DNA of 24,911 nt, from contig JBOFTV010000061.1 of NCBI GenBank assembly GCA_051652245.1, positions 1 through 24,911 on the forward strand, in the 5' to 3' direction. This DNA comes from BHER01 sp051652245. GTDB taxonomy: Bacteria > Bacillota_I > Bacilli_A > Culicoidibacterales > Culicoidibacteraceae. Made by a program: the position numbers and the translations under genes. The notes under the pieces are model-generated. The model was not told the DNA's origin. It worked only from the letters and a program-made list of their open reading frames with translations, and searched no databases. Below are positions 13,853 through 22,637 of the stretch, one piece after another (the stretch's first letter is position 1; each line of letters opens with the position of its first letter).

Positions 13853-15925
13853 TTATCCCTGTCTTTTTCTGACAATTTCTTCTGATAGTGACTTTGGTAG
13901 CTCTTCATAATGATCAAATGACATTGTTGAAGTTCCGCGTCCTTGTGTCATCGAACGTAAATCAGTTGTATAACCGAACATCTCTGAAAGTGGAACCATT
14001 GCGTTAATTGTTAAGGCATTTCCACGTGATTGTGTTCCCTCTAAGCGTCCACGGCGTCCTGGAATATCTCCCATTACGTCTCCCATGTACTCTTCAGGAA
14101 TTTCAACTTCGACTTTCATGATTGGTTCAAGTAATATTGCTTTACATTTTTTAACTGCTTCTTTAAGTGCAAGCGATGCTGCAATTTCAAAAGCCATTTG
14201 TGATGAATCGACATCATGGTAAGATCCGTCAAATAAAGTTGCTTTAATATCAACCATTGGGAACCCGGCGATAACACCATTTTTCATTGAGTTAACAAGT
14301 CCTTTTTGTACTGAAGGAATAAATTCACGAGGAATAACCCCACCAATTACACCATCAACGAATTCAAATCCGCCACCTTCGTTTTGTGGTTCGAATTTAA
14401 TCCAAACATGTCCAAATTGTCCACGTCCACCTGATTGACGAACAAATTTACCTTCAACCTCTGCTGCTTCTTTAATTGTTTCACGGTATGAAACTTGAGG
14501 AGCACCAACTGTTGCTTCGACTTTAAATTCACGCTTCATCCGGTCAACGATAATTTCAAGGTGCAATTCTCCCATTCCTGAGATAATTGTTTGCCCTGTC
14601 TCTTTATCACTTTCCGCACGGAAAGATGGATCTTCTTCCGAAAGTTTTGATAATGCAAGTCCCATTTTATCTTGGTCACCTTTTGAATTTGGTTCAATGG
14701 CAACTGAGATAACTGGCTCAGGAAAGTTGATTGTCTCTAATACGATTGGATGCTTATCATCACATAACGTATCACCGGTTGTCGTATCTTTTAAGCCAAC
14801 AGCTGCTGCAATATCGCCTGAATAAACCATATCGATTTCTTCTCTTGAGTTTGCATGCATTTGCAGGATACGTCCAATACGCTCTTTTTTATCTTTTGTT
14901 GCATTTAACACATATGAACCTGAGTTTAATGTCCCAGAATACACACGGAAAAATGATAGACGACCAACAAATGGATCAGTCATTACTTTAAAGGCAAGTG
15001 ATGAAAACGGTGCTTCGTCGCTTGCTGGTCTTTCAGATTCTTCACCATTTGGTAAAATACCTTTGATTGGTGGAATATCTGTTGGAGCTGGCAAATAACT
15101 GATAACGGCATCCAAAACTAATTGAACTCCCTTATTTTTATAAGCTGATCCACATAAAACCGGATAAAATTCTGCTGTTAATGTTGCTTTACGAATACCC
15201 TCTTTAATTTCAGCTACTGTTAATTCTTCACCTTCAAGATATTTATTCATTAATTCATCATCATAATTAACAACCGCTTCAACCAATGCTTCACGCATCA
15301 TTGTTGCTTCGTCTAAATAATCAGCTGGAATTTCTGCTACTTCGATATCTGTTCCCAATTCATTATGGAAAATATGTGCTTTCATTTCAACAAGATCGAT
15401 AATTCCGACCATTGCATCTTCAGCACCCATATTTAATTGAATTGCTACTGCATCAGCAGCTAAACGCTTATGTAATGTTTCAATTGATGCTTTAAAATCA
15501 GCACCTACTGAATCCATTTTATTAACGAATACAATTCTTGGTACACCATAACGAGTTGCTTGTCTCCATACTGTTTCTGTTTGTGGTTGAACCCCACTTT
15601 TTGCATCTAGTACAGTTACCGCACCATCTAATACACGCAAAGAACGCTCAACTTCAATTGTGAAGTCAACATGCCCCGGAGTATCGATGATATTGATTCG
15701 ATGGCCATCCCATTCAGCAGTTGTTGCAGCTGATGTGATTGTGATACCACGTTCTTGTTCTTGTGCCATCCAGTCCATTGTTGAAGCGCCATCATGCGTT
15801 TCTCCAATTTTGTGTACACGTCCAGTATAGTATAAAATACGCTCTGTTGTCGTCGTTTTACCCGCATCAATATGCGCCATGATACCAATATTTCTTGTTC
15901 TCTCTAAAGGAAACTTACGAGCCAT
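13853..15925 (-). CDS. fusA: Elongation factor G
   Basis: Ribosomal translocase GTPase, 690 residues, normal size. G1 is AHIDAGKT at 17-24, G2 lies in RGITIT, G3 is DTPGHVDF, and G4 is NKMD. Domain II follows (DPFVGRLSFFRVYSG), then domains III-V (ISGMGELHLEI, GGRGQFGHV, and GDVMGDIPGRRGRLEG). An AAAGGAG site precedes the ATG. It lies 65 bases after rpsG in the standard str-operon order. It acts in the cytosol on the ribosome and with RRF in recycling. Confidence 0.99.
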   Translation of the reverse strand: MARKFPLERTRNIGIMAHIDAGKTTTTERILYYTGRVHKIGETHDGASTMDWMAQEQERGITITSAATTAEWDGHRINIIDTPGHVDFTIEVERSLRVLDGAVTVLDAKSGVQPQTETVWRQATRYGVPRIVFVNKMDSVGADFKASIETLHKRLAADAVAIQLNMGAEDAMVGIIDLVEMKAHIFHNELGTDIEVAEIPADYLDEATMMREALVEAVVNYDDELMNKYLEGEELTVAEIKEGIRKATLTAEFYPVLCGSAYKNKGVQLVLDAVISYLPAPTDIPPIKGILPNGEESERPASDEAPFSSLAFKVMTDPFVGRLSFFRVYSGTLNSGSYVLNATKDKKERIGRILQMHANSREEIDMVYSGDIAAAVGLKDTTTGDTLCDDKHPIVLETINFPEPVISVAIEPNSKGDQDKMGLALSKLSEEDPSFRAESDKETGQTIISGMGELHLEIIVDRMKREFKVEATVGAPQVSYRETIKEAAEVEGKFVRQSGGRGQFGHVWIKFEPQNEGGGFEFVDGVIGGVIPREFIPSVQKGLVNSMKNGVIAGFPMVDIKATLFDGSYHDVDSSQMAFEIAASLALKEAVKKCKAILLEPIMKVEVEIPEEYMGDVMGDIPGRRGRLEGTQSRGNALTINAMVPLSEMFGYTTDLRSMTQGRGTSTMSFDHYEELPKSLSEEIVRKRQG

Positions 15926-15990
15926 TGTTACAACTCCTTTCTAATTTTTTATTGTCTTTATAGTATGCTTTGTGCTAGGCACAAAACAGA

Positions 15991-16461
15991 TTACCAACGG
16001 TAATGAGCGAATGCTTTATTTGCCTCAGCCATTTTATGCGTATCTTCACGCTTTTTAACTGATGCTCCTTGTGAATTTGCTGCATCAACGATTTCATTAG
16101 CAAGACGTTGTTCCATTGTTTTCTCATTACGAAGGCGTGAATAATTTACAAGCCATCTTAATCCTAATGTAACTTTTCGCTCTGCTGAGACTTCGATTGG
16201 AACTTGATAGTTTGCCCCACCTACACGGCGTGATTTAACTTCAAGGATTGGTTCGATGTTTTCCATTGCTTGTTCGAAAACTTCTAATGGATCTTTTCCT
16301 GTTTTTTCTTTTACGAGTTCAAACGCATTATATAAAATTGTTTGTGATGTTCCTCGCTTTCCACCTAGCATCATCTTATTAATTAATCTTGTAACTAATT
16401 TTGAATGATACATTGGATCTGGTAATACATCGCGCTTTGCGACTGCTCCTTTACGTGGCAT
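15991..16461 (-). CDS. rpsG: 30S ribosomal protein S7
   Basis: Primary 16S rRNA-binding protein that nucleates assembly of the 30S head. 156 residues from MPRKG, the family's usual start; an upstream in-frame ATG at 16479 lies inside the ribosome-binding site (AAAGGAG, 8 bases before 16461) and is rejected. Typical segments are VLPDPMYHSKLVTRLINKMM, RRVGGANYQVPIEV and the C-terminal HKMAEANKAFAHYRW. It follows rpsL after 37 bases. Confidence 0.99.
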   Translation of the reverse strand: MPRKGAVAKRDVLPDPMYHSKLVTRLINKMMLGGKRGTSQTILYNAFELVKEKTGKDPLEVFEQAMENIEPILEVKSRRVGGANYQVPIEVSAERKVTLGLRWLVNYSRLRNEKTMEQRLANEIVDAANSQGASVKKREDTHKMAEANKAFAHYRW

Positions 16462-16498
16462 ATCCATCTCTCCTTTCATATTTTCTAATTTATTTTAA

Positions 16499-16912
16499 TT
16501 ATTTCTTTGCTCTTTTTGCTCCGTATTTCGAACGACTTTGTTTACGGTTAGCAACTCCAGCAGTATCTAATGTACCACGGACAATTTTATAACGTACCCC
16601 AGATAAATCCTTCACACGTCCTCCACGGATAAGCACAACACTATGTTCTTGTAAGTTGTGACCTTCTCCAGGAATGTATGCAGTTACTTCTGCTCCATTT
16701 GATAAACGAACACGGGCATACTTACGTAGGGCCGAGTTTGGCTTTCTTGGTGCCATCGTACCAACACGCGTACATACCCCACGTTTTTGTGGAGAATCAA
16801 GTGAAGTTAGCTCCTTTTTCAAAGAGTTAAGACCCACACTTAAAGCTGGCGTTTTTGATTTTACAGTTTTTGACTTACGTCCTTTACGAACTAATTGGTT
16901 CATAGTAGGCAT
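16499..16912 (-). CDS. rpsL: 30S ribosomal protein S12
   Basis: Decoding-centre ribosomal protein, 137 residues from MPTMNQLVRKGR. The upstream in-frame ATG at 16930 lies before the AAAGGAGG site and is not the start. Conserved segments are SPQKRGVCTRVGT, KPNSALRKYARVRLSNGAE, and GEGHNLQEHSVVLIRGGRVK. Residue 56 is Arg (APRKPNS) where the family normally has Lys (PKKPNS); this equals E. coli position 43 (42 in mature numbering), the classic streptomycin-resistance site. Position 57 (Lys) and the second site in the GGRVKD loop are wild type. It is the first gene of the str operon. Confidence 0.99.
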   Translation of the reverse strand: MPTMNQLVRKGRKSKTVKSKTPALSVGLNSLKKELTSLDSPQKRGVCTRVGTMAPRKPNSALRKYARVRLSNGAEVTAYIPGEGHNLQEHSVVLIRGGRVKDLSGVRYKIVRGTLDTAGVANRKQSRSKYGAKRAKK

Positions 16913-16993
16913 TTGTTTTCCTCCTTTCATTTTTTAAAAAAATCATTTCCACTTGTCCAGGTGTGTCAACACCCTTCGCAGAAATCCTTTAAT

Positions 16994-17022
16994 AGTATAC
17001 CATTATTTAGTTAAGTAGTCAA
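16994..17022 (-). promoter_or_regulatory. rpsL: str operon promoter
   Basis: -35 TTGACT at 17017-17022, 17-base spacer, -10 TATACT at 16994-16999. The leader is about 75 bases and contains a small hairpin (GGTGT-TGAC-ACACC near 16957-16973), which could be a regulatory element but is short. Confidence 0.85.
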
Positions 17023-17046
17023 TAACAATCGCTGGATTTTTTTCAA

Positions 17047-17073
17047 GAAAAAAGCTGCATTTCTGCAACTTTT
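17047..17073 (-). terminator. Terminator of the LRR surface-protein gene
   Basis: Reading leftwards, AAAAGTTGCA and TGCAGCTTTT pair over 10 bp (one G-U) around a GAAA tetraloop, followed by T's. It lies 12 bases after the stop codon and separates the gene from the str promoter. Confidence 0.88.
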
Positions 17074-17084
17074 CTACTGTTCAA

Positions 17085-18662
17085 TTATTGAAATCCAAGT
17101 TTTCTTTTTACTACAAGAGCCACAGCTCCTAATAACAATGTGCTTCCACCTAGGACACTTGCTTCCATGATGTTTTCACCTGTTGCTGGTAAAGTCGCAG
17201 CTGTATGTCTTCCAGCTGGCACGGTAATTACTGCCCCACTTGTGAATTTGTAAGCTTGTATAACAGAAAATTTAAGTTCTTGGTTACCGTCTCTTAGCGT
17301 TGTTTGTTTCTGCTCTCCTAACATTGTCGTTGTCACATCACTTGTTTGGCTTGCAAACGCTTCTAGGCTCATGTTTTTCAAATCTGGCATCGGTGGTTCT
17401 TCAGCATCACCAGCATTGAATGTCATCGCCACTCTTGAACCCTCTGCTAACCCTCTAAAGTATATTTTATTGTCATGGTATTCTCCATCAGCACTTATTT
17501 GAGACGGAGCCACCAATTCCCCATTTAAATCTTTCACATTATTTTCAATGTAAATATCTGCTGCTGGTAATTTTGCTTCATAATAAATTTTTTGATATTC
17601 CGCTATTACATTACGAACGTCTTTTAGCGGACTAATATCAACGATACCATTTCCATTAATATATACCTCACTTAAATTTTCCATTCCTCTTAACGGTTCA
17701 ATATCAGCGATTTTATTGTGCCCTAGACTTAGTATTGAAAGCTGTTTCAGTGTTGTAACCGGTGTAATATCGACGATTTCATTTCCTCCCAAGACCAAAA
17801 TGTTAATATTAGATAAAAATTCTAACCCTGTAATATCTGAAAGTTCTGTCCCCTCTATAGTAAGATACTCTAGTTTTGAAAGTCCCTTCAAAAAGTTCAA
17901 GTCTTTAATTGGGATTACCTTTTGGTTTTTACCATCTATTATAGCTAATTTTTCTAGGTTTTTCAATGTTGAAATTGCTTCCGGATTACTAATTGGGGCT
18001 GAGATGTATAAAGAATACAGAGCTTTCAATTCTGAAAAATCTGGCAATATTGTTAATTCATCATCCCAAATCATCAAAACTTGTATTTTTGCAAGTGATA
18101 ATAGGGGCGCATAATCTATACTTCCTCTAGTCGCGTTCGCAAATACAAGTTGATCCAAGTTTGCTATTTTACCAATAGGCGATATATCAGTAACTCTTGT
18201 ATCCCGTACGCTAAGGTTAGTTAAGTTTCTTAATTTTTCTAGCCCTTCTAAGGATGTTACCTTTTTATTCCAAATACTGAGCAATTCAATCCTTCCTAAC
18301 TCACCCTCTGAAATTTCTGTCGTTAACCCGATTTTCAGCTCTTGACTAATGATTTCTGCTAGAGCTGCATCCGGAAACATCTCCGATATCGTTTTTAGCT
18401 CTGGCAGCGGATCAATTTCCTCATTATTTGTTGTTGTCTCTTCATTATTTGTTGTTGTCTCATTATTTGTTGTTGTCTCATTATTTACTGTTGACTCTTC
18501 ATTATTTGTTGTTGTCTCATTATTTACTGTTGACTCTTCATTATTTGTTGTTGTCTCTTCATTATTTGTTGTTGTCTCTGCATTTAAGCTAACCGACAAT
18601 ACCGGTAATACAAAACTACCTAATAAGAGCGCTCCGCCTAGAATAACTTTCATGACTTTCAT
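17085..18662 (-). CDS. LPXTG-anchored leucine-rich-repeat (internalin-like) surface protein
   Basis: 525 residues from ATG at 18662, which has AAAGAGG upstream; a longer frame to 18731 runs through the promoter and is rejected. Residues 1-28 are a signal peptide (ending VSLNA). About 29-85 is a low-complexity Thr/Asn/Glu stalk of 6-7-residue repeats (ETTTNNE, STVNNE). About 100-365 are 22-residue internalin-type leucine-rich repeats (LEGLEKLRNLTNLSV, ITPVTTLKQLSILSLGHNKI, IEPLRGMENLSEV). A beta-rich domain follows. LPATG at 491-495, a hydrophobic helix and a KRK tail form a sortase sorting signal. The protein is covalently attached to the cell wall by sortase and probably binds a protein partner; which one is unknown. 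It sits alone between rnc and the str operon with its own promoter and terminator. Confidence 0.93.
   Translation of the reverse strand: MKVMKVILGGALLLGSFVLPVLSVSLNAETTTNNEETTTNNEESTVNNETTTNNEESTVNNETTTNNETTTNNEETTTNNEEIDPLPELKTISEMFPDAALAEIISQELKIGLTTEISEGELGRIELLSIWNKKVTSLEGLEKLRNLTNLSVRDTRVTDISPIGKIANLDQLVFANATRGSIDYAPLLSLAKIQVLMIWDDELTILPDFSELKALYSLYISAPISNPEAISTLKNLEKLAIIDGKNQKVIPIKDLNFLKGLSKLEYLTIEGTELSDITGLEFLSNINILVLGGNEIVDITPVTTLKQLSILSLGHNKIADIEPLRGMENLSEVYINGNGIVDISPLKDVRNVIAEYQKIYYEAKLPAADIYIENNVKDLNGELVAPSQISADGEYHDNKIYFRGLAEGSRVAMTFNAGDAEEPPMPDLKNMSLEAFASQTSDVTTTMLGEQKQTTLRDGNQELKFSVIQAYKFTSGAVITVPAGRHTAATLPATGENIMEASVLGGSTLLLGAVALVVKRKLGFQ
18421..18580 (-). repeat. Short tandem repeats coding the Thr-Asn-Glu stalk
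   Basis: About eight 18-21-base units related to ATTATTTGTTGTTGTCTC on the plus strand, in two flavours (TTTNNE and STVNNE). All units keep the reading frame, so copy-number changes alter stalk length without breaking the protein. Confidence 0.9.
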
Positions 18663-18699
18663 TATTTTTCCTCTTTCCTTATTTAAATTACATAATAAT

Positions 18700-18728
18700 A
18701 TAATATAATTTAATACCAAAAAAGTCAA
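18700..18728 (-). promoter_or_regulatory. Promoter of the LRR surface-protein gene
   Basis: -35 TTGACT at 18723-18728, 17-base spacer, -10 TATTAT at 18700-18705. It lies about 40 bases before the ATG at 18662, supporting that start. Confidence 0.82.
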
Positions 18729-18776
18729 CAAAAAAAGAACAACGGTTCATATTTTTTCGCCTGTTTTATCTTCACC

Positions 18777-18814
18777 CTAAAAAAAAGAAGTTCACACTAA
18801 TGTGCCATCTTCTT
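18777..18814 (-). terminator. rnc: Terminator at the end of rnc
   Basis: Reading leftwards, AAGAAG and CTTCTT pair as the base of a hairpin, with an inner CACA-TTAG-TGTG stem, followed by T's. The rnc stop codon (TAG) lies in the loop. It ends the asp23-to-rnc cluster. Confidence 0.75.
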
Positions 18815-19489
18815 TAATGCTTCAAATGCTGCTAACTGCTCGGCCTCTTTCTTCGTTCGACCAATTCCTTGCCCATAGGAAATACTATCAACATATACAC
18901 CAACTTCATAGGTCCGATTATGCGGTGGTCCATCTTCCCTTAATACCTCATACATAATTTTCTTTGTTGGGTCAACTTGAACATACTCTTGAAACTGACT
19001 CTTATAGTCCGTAACATTTTCTAATCTATCCTCTTTGAAAATTGGTATAATAATTGAAATTAACACCGATTTTGCTTTTTCAAAACCATGTGTAATGAAA
19101 ATTGCACCAATAAACGCTTCAAAAGCATCTGCAATAATTGCAGCCCGCTTTCGACCGCCGGTTTTCTCCTCGCCTTTTCCTAAAAAGATGAACTGCGCTA
19201 AATCAATTGAAGCAGCATAAACAATCAGCGCCTCTTCGCGCACTAATTGTGCCCGCTTTTTGGTTAGTTCGCCCTCTGGTTTATCCGGGTATTTTTCATA
19301 TAAATATTCAGCAATAATCAAATTCAAAACCCCATCGCCCAAGAACTCTAATCGCTCATTACTTTGGTGTGTCCCTTTAACCTCATTTACATAAGAACTA
19401 TGAAAAAAAGCTGCCTCAATCATTGCCTTTTCCATTGAATTAAGATTAAAACGCTTAATTAATTCTGATATATGTCTTACTTTATCCAT
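18797..19489 (-). CDS. rnc: Ribonuclease III
   Basis: Double-strand RNA endonuclease for rRNA and mRNA processing. 230 residues. The catalytic domain carries NERLEFLGDGVLNL near residues 44-57, where the family usually has LGDS, so Ser is replaced by Gly next to the catalytic Asp; the second catalytic motif ADAFEAFIGAI is intact. A C-terminal dsRNA-binding domain follows (DYKSQFQEYVQ, VYVDSISYGQGIGRTKKEAEQLAA). The start ATG follows the plsX TAA directly, so translation is coupled. It acts as a cytosolic homodimer. Confidence 0.96.
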   Translation of the reverse strand: MDKVRHISELIKRFNLNSMEKAMIEAAFFHSSYVNEVKGTHQSNERLEFLGDGVLNLIIAEYLYEKYPDKPEGELTKKRAQLVREEALIVYAASIDLAQFIFLGKGEEKTGGRKRAAIIADAFEAFIGAIFITHGFEKAKSVLISIIIPIFKEDRLENVTDYKSQFQEYVQVDPTKKIMYEVLREDGPPHNRTYEVGVYVDSISYGQGIGRTKKEAEQLAAFEALKKMAH

Positions 19490-20506
19490 TTATTTGTCAT
19501 CTCCTTGATTTGGCAACTGCGTAACCAATGCCTCATTGATATTTCCCACAAGGTCTTTTTCTAAAAAAACAACAGCCATTCTTATTGCCGATGAAAATTG
19601 CGCTACATTAGTTGACCCATGCGCTTTAACAACAGGTGATTTTATCCCCGCCAAAACTGCACCACCAATACTTTCATAGTCAAGTGTTGCTTTCAATTCT
19701 TTTAACGCTGGTTTAATTAGTAAGCCACCCATTTTTGTACTGAAATTTTTCATTATTTCCTGTTTTAATACCTGGCTGATCACTTTTTGCATACCTTCAT
19801 AGGATTTTAAGGCAATATTTCCCGAAAAGCCATCAGCAACAATTGCATCAGCATGGCCATCCATAATATAACGCGGTTCAATATTTCCCACAAAATTAAT
19901 TGTCTGGTTGTCTTTTAACAATTTATGGGTATCAATATAGAGCTGCGTTCCCTTTTTTTCTTCTTCACCGATATTTAATAGACCTATTCGCGGGTTTTTG
20001 ACATTCAACATTATCTTGGCAATCTCTGATTCAATAACTGCTGTTTGTTCTAATATTTCAGGTGTTGGATCGACAACTGCACCTAAATCACCAAAGACAA
20101 AAAACTGCCCTTTTACACTTGATGGAAATAACGTCGCTAATGCTGGTCTTTTTACGCCACTTATTCTGCCCAACATAAATAGTGCAGATGTAATATACGC
20201 TCCCGTATTACCCGATGAAACCACCGCATCACAACGACCATCTTTAACAGCAGCAATTGCTTGAATCATGCTTGTATTTTTCTTTGTTCGATAGGCAGTT
20301 GCTGCATTGTCAGTTCCCTTGATGGCAGCTTCTGTATAAACATAGCTTAAGCGCTCATGCTTAAAATCAAATTTATCGATAGCTTCTTTTAAACCAAATG
20401 CTACAATGTTAATCTTTGTTAACTTTTCTAGCGCTATCTGAATCCCTAACATTTCTGAGTTTGGGGCATCATCACTCCCCATAACATCGACGGCAATTGT
20501 ATACAT
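19490..20506 (-). CDS. plsX: Phosphate acyltransferase PlsX
   Basis: Makes acyl-phosphate from acyl-ACP (or links to fatty-acid kinase products) as the first step of the PlsX/PlsY route to phosphatidic acid; peripheral membrane enzyme. 338 residues, normal. IAVDVMGSDDAPNSE at the N-terminus (VDAMGGDxAP in most members), SSGNTGAYITSALFMLGR near 96-113, DLGAVVDPTPE, GFSGNIALKSYEGM and GGAVLAGIKSPVVKAHG are family landmarks. RBS is GAGGGAG. It is joined to rnc without a gap, and fapR, fabD, fabG and acpP are missing from the usual Bacillus order. Confidence 0.97.
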   Translation of the reverse strand: MYTIAVDVMGSDDAPNSEMLGIQIALEKLTKINIVAFGLKEAIDKFDFKHERLSYVYTEAAIKGTDNAATAYRTKKNTSMIQAIAAVKDGRCDAVVSSGNTGAYITSALFMLGRISGVKRPALATLFPSSVKGQFFVFGDLGAVVDPTPEILEQTAVIESEIAKIMLNVKNPRIGLLNIGEEEKKGTQLYIDTHKLLKDNQTINFVGNIEPRYIMDGHADAIVADGFSGNIALKSYEGMQKVISQVLKQEIMKNFSTKMGGLLIKPALKELKATLDYESIGGAVLAGIKSPVVKAHGSTNVAQFSSAIRMAVVFLEKDLVGNINEALVTQLPNQGDDK

Positions 20507-20547
20507 TTTTACTCCCTCTTTCTCTTTTTGACAATGGCAGTTTTTTT

Positions 20548-20553
20548 TTACAG
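20548..20553 (-). promoter_or_regulatory. plsX: Possible plsX -10 box
   Basis: In the 70-base recG-plsX gap the leftward strand reads GTTATAATATTAC, a TATAAT about 45 bases before the plsX start (coordinates approximate by a few bases). The matching -35 (TTTAGA) is poor and overlaps the end of recG. Confidence 0.35.
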
Positions 20554-20576
20554 TAATATTATAACATAAAATTTTA

Positions 20577-22565
20577 TTAGTCTAAAAACTCTTTATTCTG
20601 TTTCTGCTTACTTTCAATATATTTCTTAATTTTTGGGTGATTATCTTCTGTACTCTGGTTTATCTCATTAAGCGTCGCTAGCGCATCACCTTTAGCTACG
20701 GTTAGCACATTAATATCTTCTATCAAATCCAACACCCTAAACGTTGGCACACCACTTTGCTTCAATCCAAAAAAATCACCCGGTCCCCTCAGTTTAAGAT
20801 CTTCCTGCGCTAAATAAAATCCATCCTGTGATTTCACTAGCAGCGTTAGGCGCTTATTTTTATGATCACTTACAAGCAAACACGTTGATGGCAGACTGCT
20901 CCGTCCCACCCGGCCACGTAATTGATGGAGTTGTGATAAGCCAAATTGCTGGGCATCATAAATAATCATCAATGTTGCACTGTCCACATGGACACCGACT
21001 TCAACAACAGTTGTTGCCACAAGTACATCAATTAGCCTATCCGAAAAATTCGTAATTACTTCTTGTTTTTGCTCGTTTTTTTGTTTACCATGCAGCATTT
21101 CAATTTTATAGTTGCCCGGTAAATCTTTTGCTAGACTTTCAAATACCGCTGTTAGATTTCCCAGTTCTAGTATTTCTGAGGCTTCAATTAGTGGACAAAC
21201 AACATAAACTTGTTCCTTGCGTTCAACAGTTTGAATAATCGTCTGCAAAACATTTTCCCAATGCTTTTTTTGGACGATTCTCGTGGTAATTTCTACTCGT
21301 CCAGCTGGCAATTCATCAATTGTTGAGACATCTAAATCACCAAAAACACTCATTGCCAGCGTCCGCGGAATCGGTGTTGCTGTCATATAAAGGATATCTA
21401 CACTTGCTCCTTTTTTGCGTAGCTTTTTGCGTTGCTCTACACCAAAACGCTGCTGCTCATCAATTATTGCAAGTCCTAGATTCTTAAAGTCGACATCCTC
21501 TTCTAATAAGGCATGTGTCCCAATAATTAAATCAATCTCCTGATTTTTAAGCTCCTCCAATAGCAAATCGCGCTGTTTTTTAGCCGTTTGCGAACGTAAG
21601 AATGCTACTTTTACACCTAGTATAGCAAGTAATTCATTCGTGTTAGTAAAATGCTGCTGCGCTAAAATTGTTGTTGGTGCCAAAAAGGCAACTTGGTAAC
21701 CAGCTTTTATTTGGAGGTAAGCTGCTATTAGCGCAACAACAGTCTTGCCACTACCAACGTCCCCTTGCACCAAGCGGTGCATCACAAATTCACTTTTAAA
21801 ATCAGCAACCATTTCCGCGATTACTTTTAATTGTGCAGCAGTCAACTCGAAGGGGAGCATTTCTTGCAGTTGGGTTAGGAAAATCAGCTTAATTTCCTTA
21901 ACAACCGGTTTTTCAACTCTTTGAAAAAATTGCTTGCGCATCAGTAAATTTAATTGGAATATATAGGCCTCTTCATATTTAAAATAGCGAATTGCCTGCT
22001 TTTTGTCCTCATCACTTTGAGGGAAATGCATCTTTTTAAAAGCTTCTTTTCGGGCAATCAACTGATACTTTTGATGGTATAAGTCAGGAACAAAATTTGC
22101 TAAATCAACAACTTCTAAGCACCAAGTTAAATACTCCCTAAATTTTGGTTGCCGCATCCCTTTAAGCAATGCATAAGCACTTTCTGTTCCAATTGCATCT
22201 AAGTCATTATAGTAGACCTTCGAAACAATCCAATTCTGCTTAGAGCATTTTGCGATAATAACAATTTCCATGTCCAGTACGAGTGTTTTTTGGAGAAAAG
22301 TTTGATTAAAACAAATTAATGGTAACTCAACGCCATCAGTTGCTATTTTAAAGCGAACAAAGCTTGTCCGCCCCTTGCGAAAAATTGAAGGAATTGTTGC
22401 AACCGTCCCCGCAAAAACACCTTCCACAGCACCCGGTAAATAAGGCTTTACTTCAATAAATTGGACGCTTTTGGGAAAGTGGTAGAGTGCTTTAATTGGT
22501 GTTGTTAAACCTAGTTCACTTAACTGCATTTTATACTTAGGTGTTAGTAGCTTTGTTTGCTCCAT
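20577..22565 (-). CDS. recG: ATP-dependent DNA helicase RecG
   Basis: Reverses stalled replication forks and processes branched DNA. 662 residues, slightly shorter than the usual 680. The N-terminal OB-fold wedge domain (YHFPKSVQF, FAGTVATIPS, near 28-130) comes first. The SF2 helicase core follows: Walker A GDVGSGKT near 270, LAPTTILAQQH, DEQQRFG, TATPIPRTL, and motif VI QLRGRVGRSS. The C-terminal part contains LKLRGPGDFFGLKQSG, typical of RecG. Motif II is DEQQ instead of the usual DEQH. It follows the FakA-like gene after 72 bases that hold a strong hairpin. Confidence 0.97.
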   Translation of the reverse strand: MEQTKLLTPKYKMQLSELGLTTPIKALYHFPKSVQFIEVKPYLPGAVEGVFAGTVATIPSIFRKGRTSFVRFKIATDGVELPLICFNQTFLQKTLVLDMEIVIIAKCSKQNWIVSKVYYNDLDAIGTESAYALLKGMRQPKFREYLTWCLEVVDLANFVPDLYHQKYQLIARKEAFKKMHFPQSDEDKKQAIRYFKYEEAYIFQLNLLMRKQFFQRVEKPVVKEIKLIFLTQLQEMLPFELTAAQLKVIAEMVADFKSEFVMHRLVQGDVGSGKTVVALIAAYLQIKAGYQVAFLAPTTILAQQHFTNTNELLAILGVKVAFLRSQTAKKQRDLLLEELKNQEIDLIIGTHALLEEDVDFKNLGLAIIDEQQRFGVEQRKKLRKKGASVDILYMTATPIPRTLAMSVFGDLDVSTIDELPAGRVEITTRIVQKKHWENVLQTIIQTVERKEQVYVVCPLIEASEILELGNLTAVFESLAKDLPGNYKIEMLHGKQKNEQKQEVITNFSDRLIDVLVATTVVEVGVHVDSATLMIIYDAQQFGLSQLHQLRGRVGRSSLPSTCLLVSDHKNKRLTLLVKSQDGFYLAQEDLKLRGPGDFFGLKQSGVPTFRVLDLIEDINVLTVAKGDALATLNEINQSTEDNHPKIKKYIESKQKQNKEFLD

Positions 22566-22590
22566 TTATTGGCATCTCCTCTGCTTTAAC

Positions 22591-22631
22591 AAAATAAGTA
22601 GAACTAGCATAATGCTATTCCTACTTATTTT
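22591..22631 (-). terminator. Large hairpin between the FakA-like gene and recG
   Basis: AAAATAAGTAG at 22591-22601 and CTACTTATTTT at 22621-22631 pair perfectly over 11 bp. GAA/TTC and TAGCA/TGCTA continue the stem with one bulge, about 19 bp in all, around a TTA loop. The U-tract (TTTTGTT) is modest, so it may be a partial terminator or an RNA-processing or stability element within an operon. Confidence 0.6.
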
Positions 22632-22637
22632 CTTGGA

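Noticed and set aside
18421..18580. Short repeats as a CRISPR array
   Set aside because: The units are contiguous, about 18-21 bases, in frame and translated as a Thr-Asn-Glu stalk. There are no spacers and no cas genes.
17085..18731. A 548-residue LRR protein starting at 18731
   Set aside because: The extension runs through a clear -35/-10 promoter and puts the signal peptide in the middle. ATG at 18662 has a proper site and a normal signal peptide.
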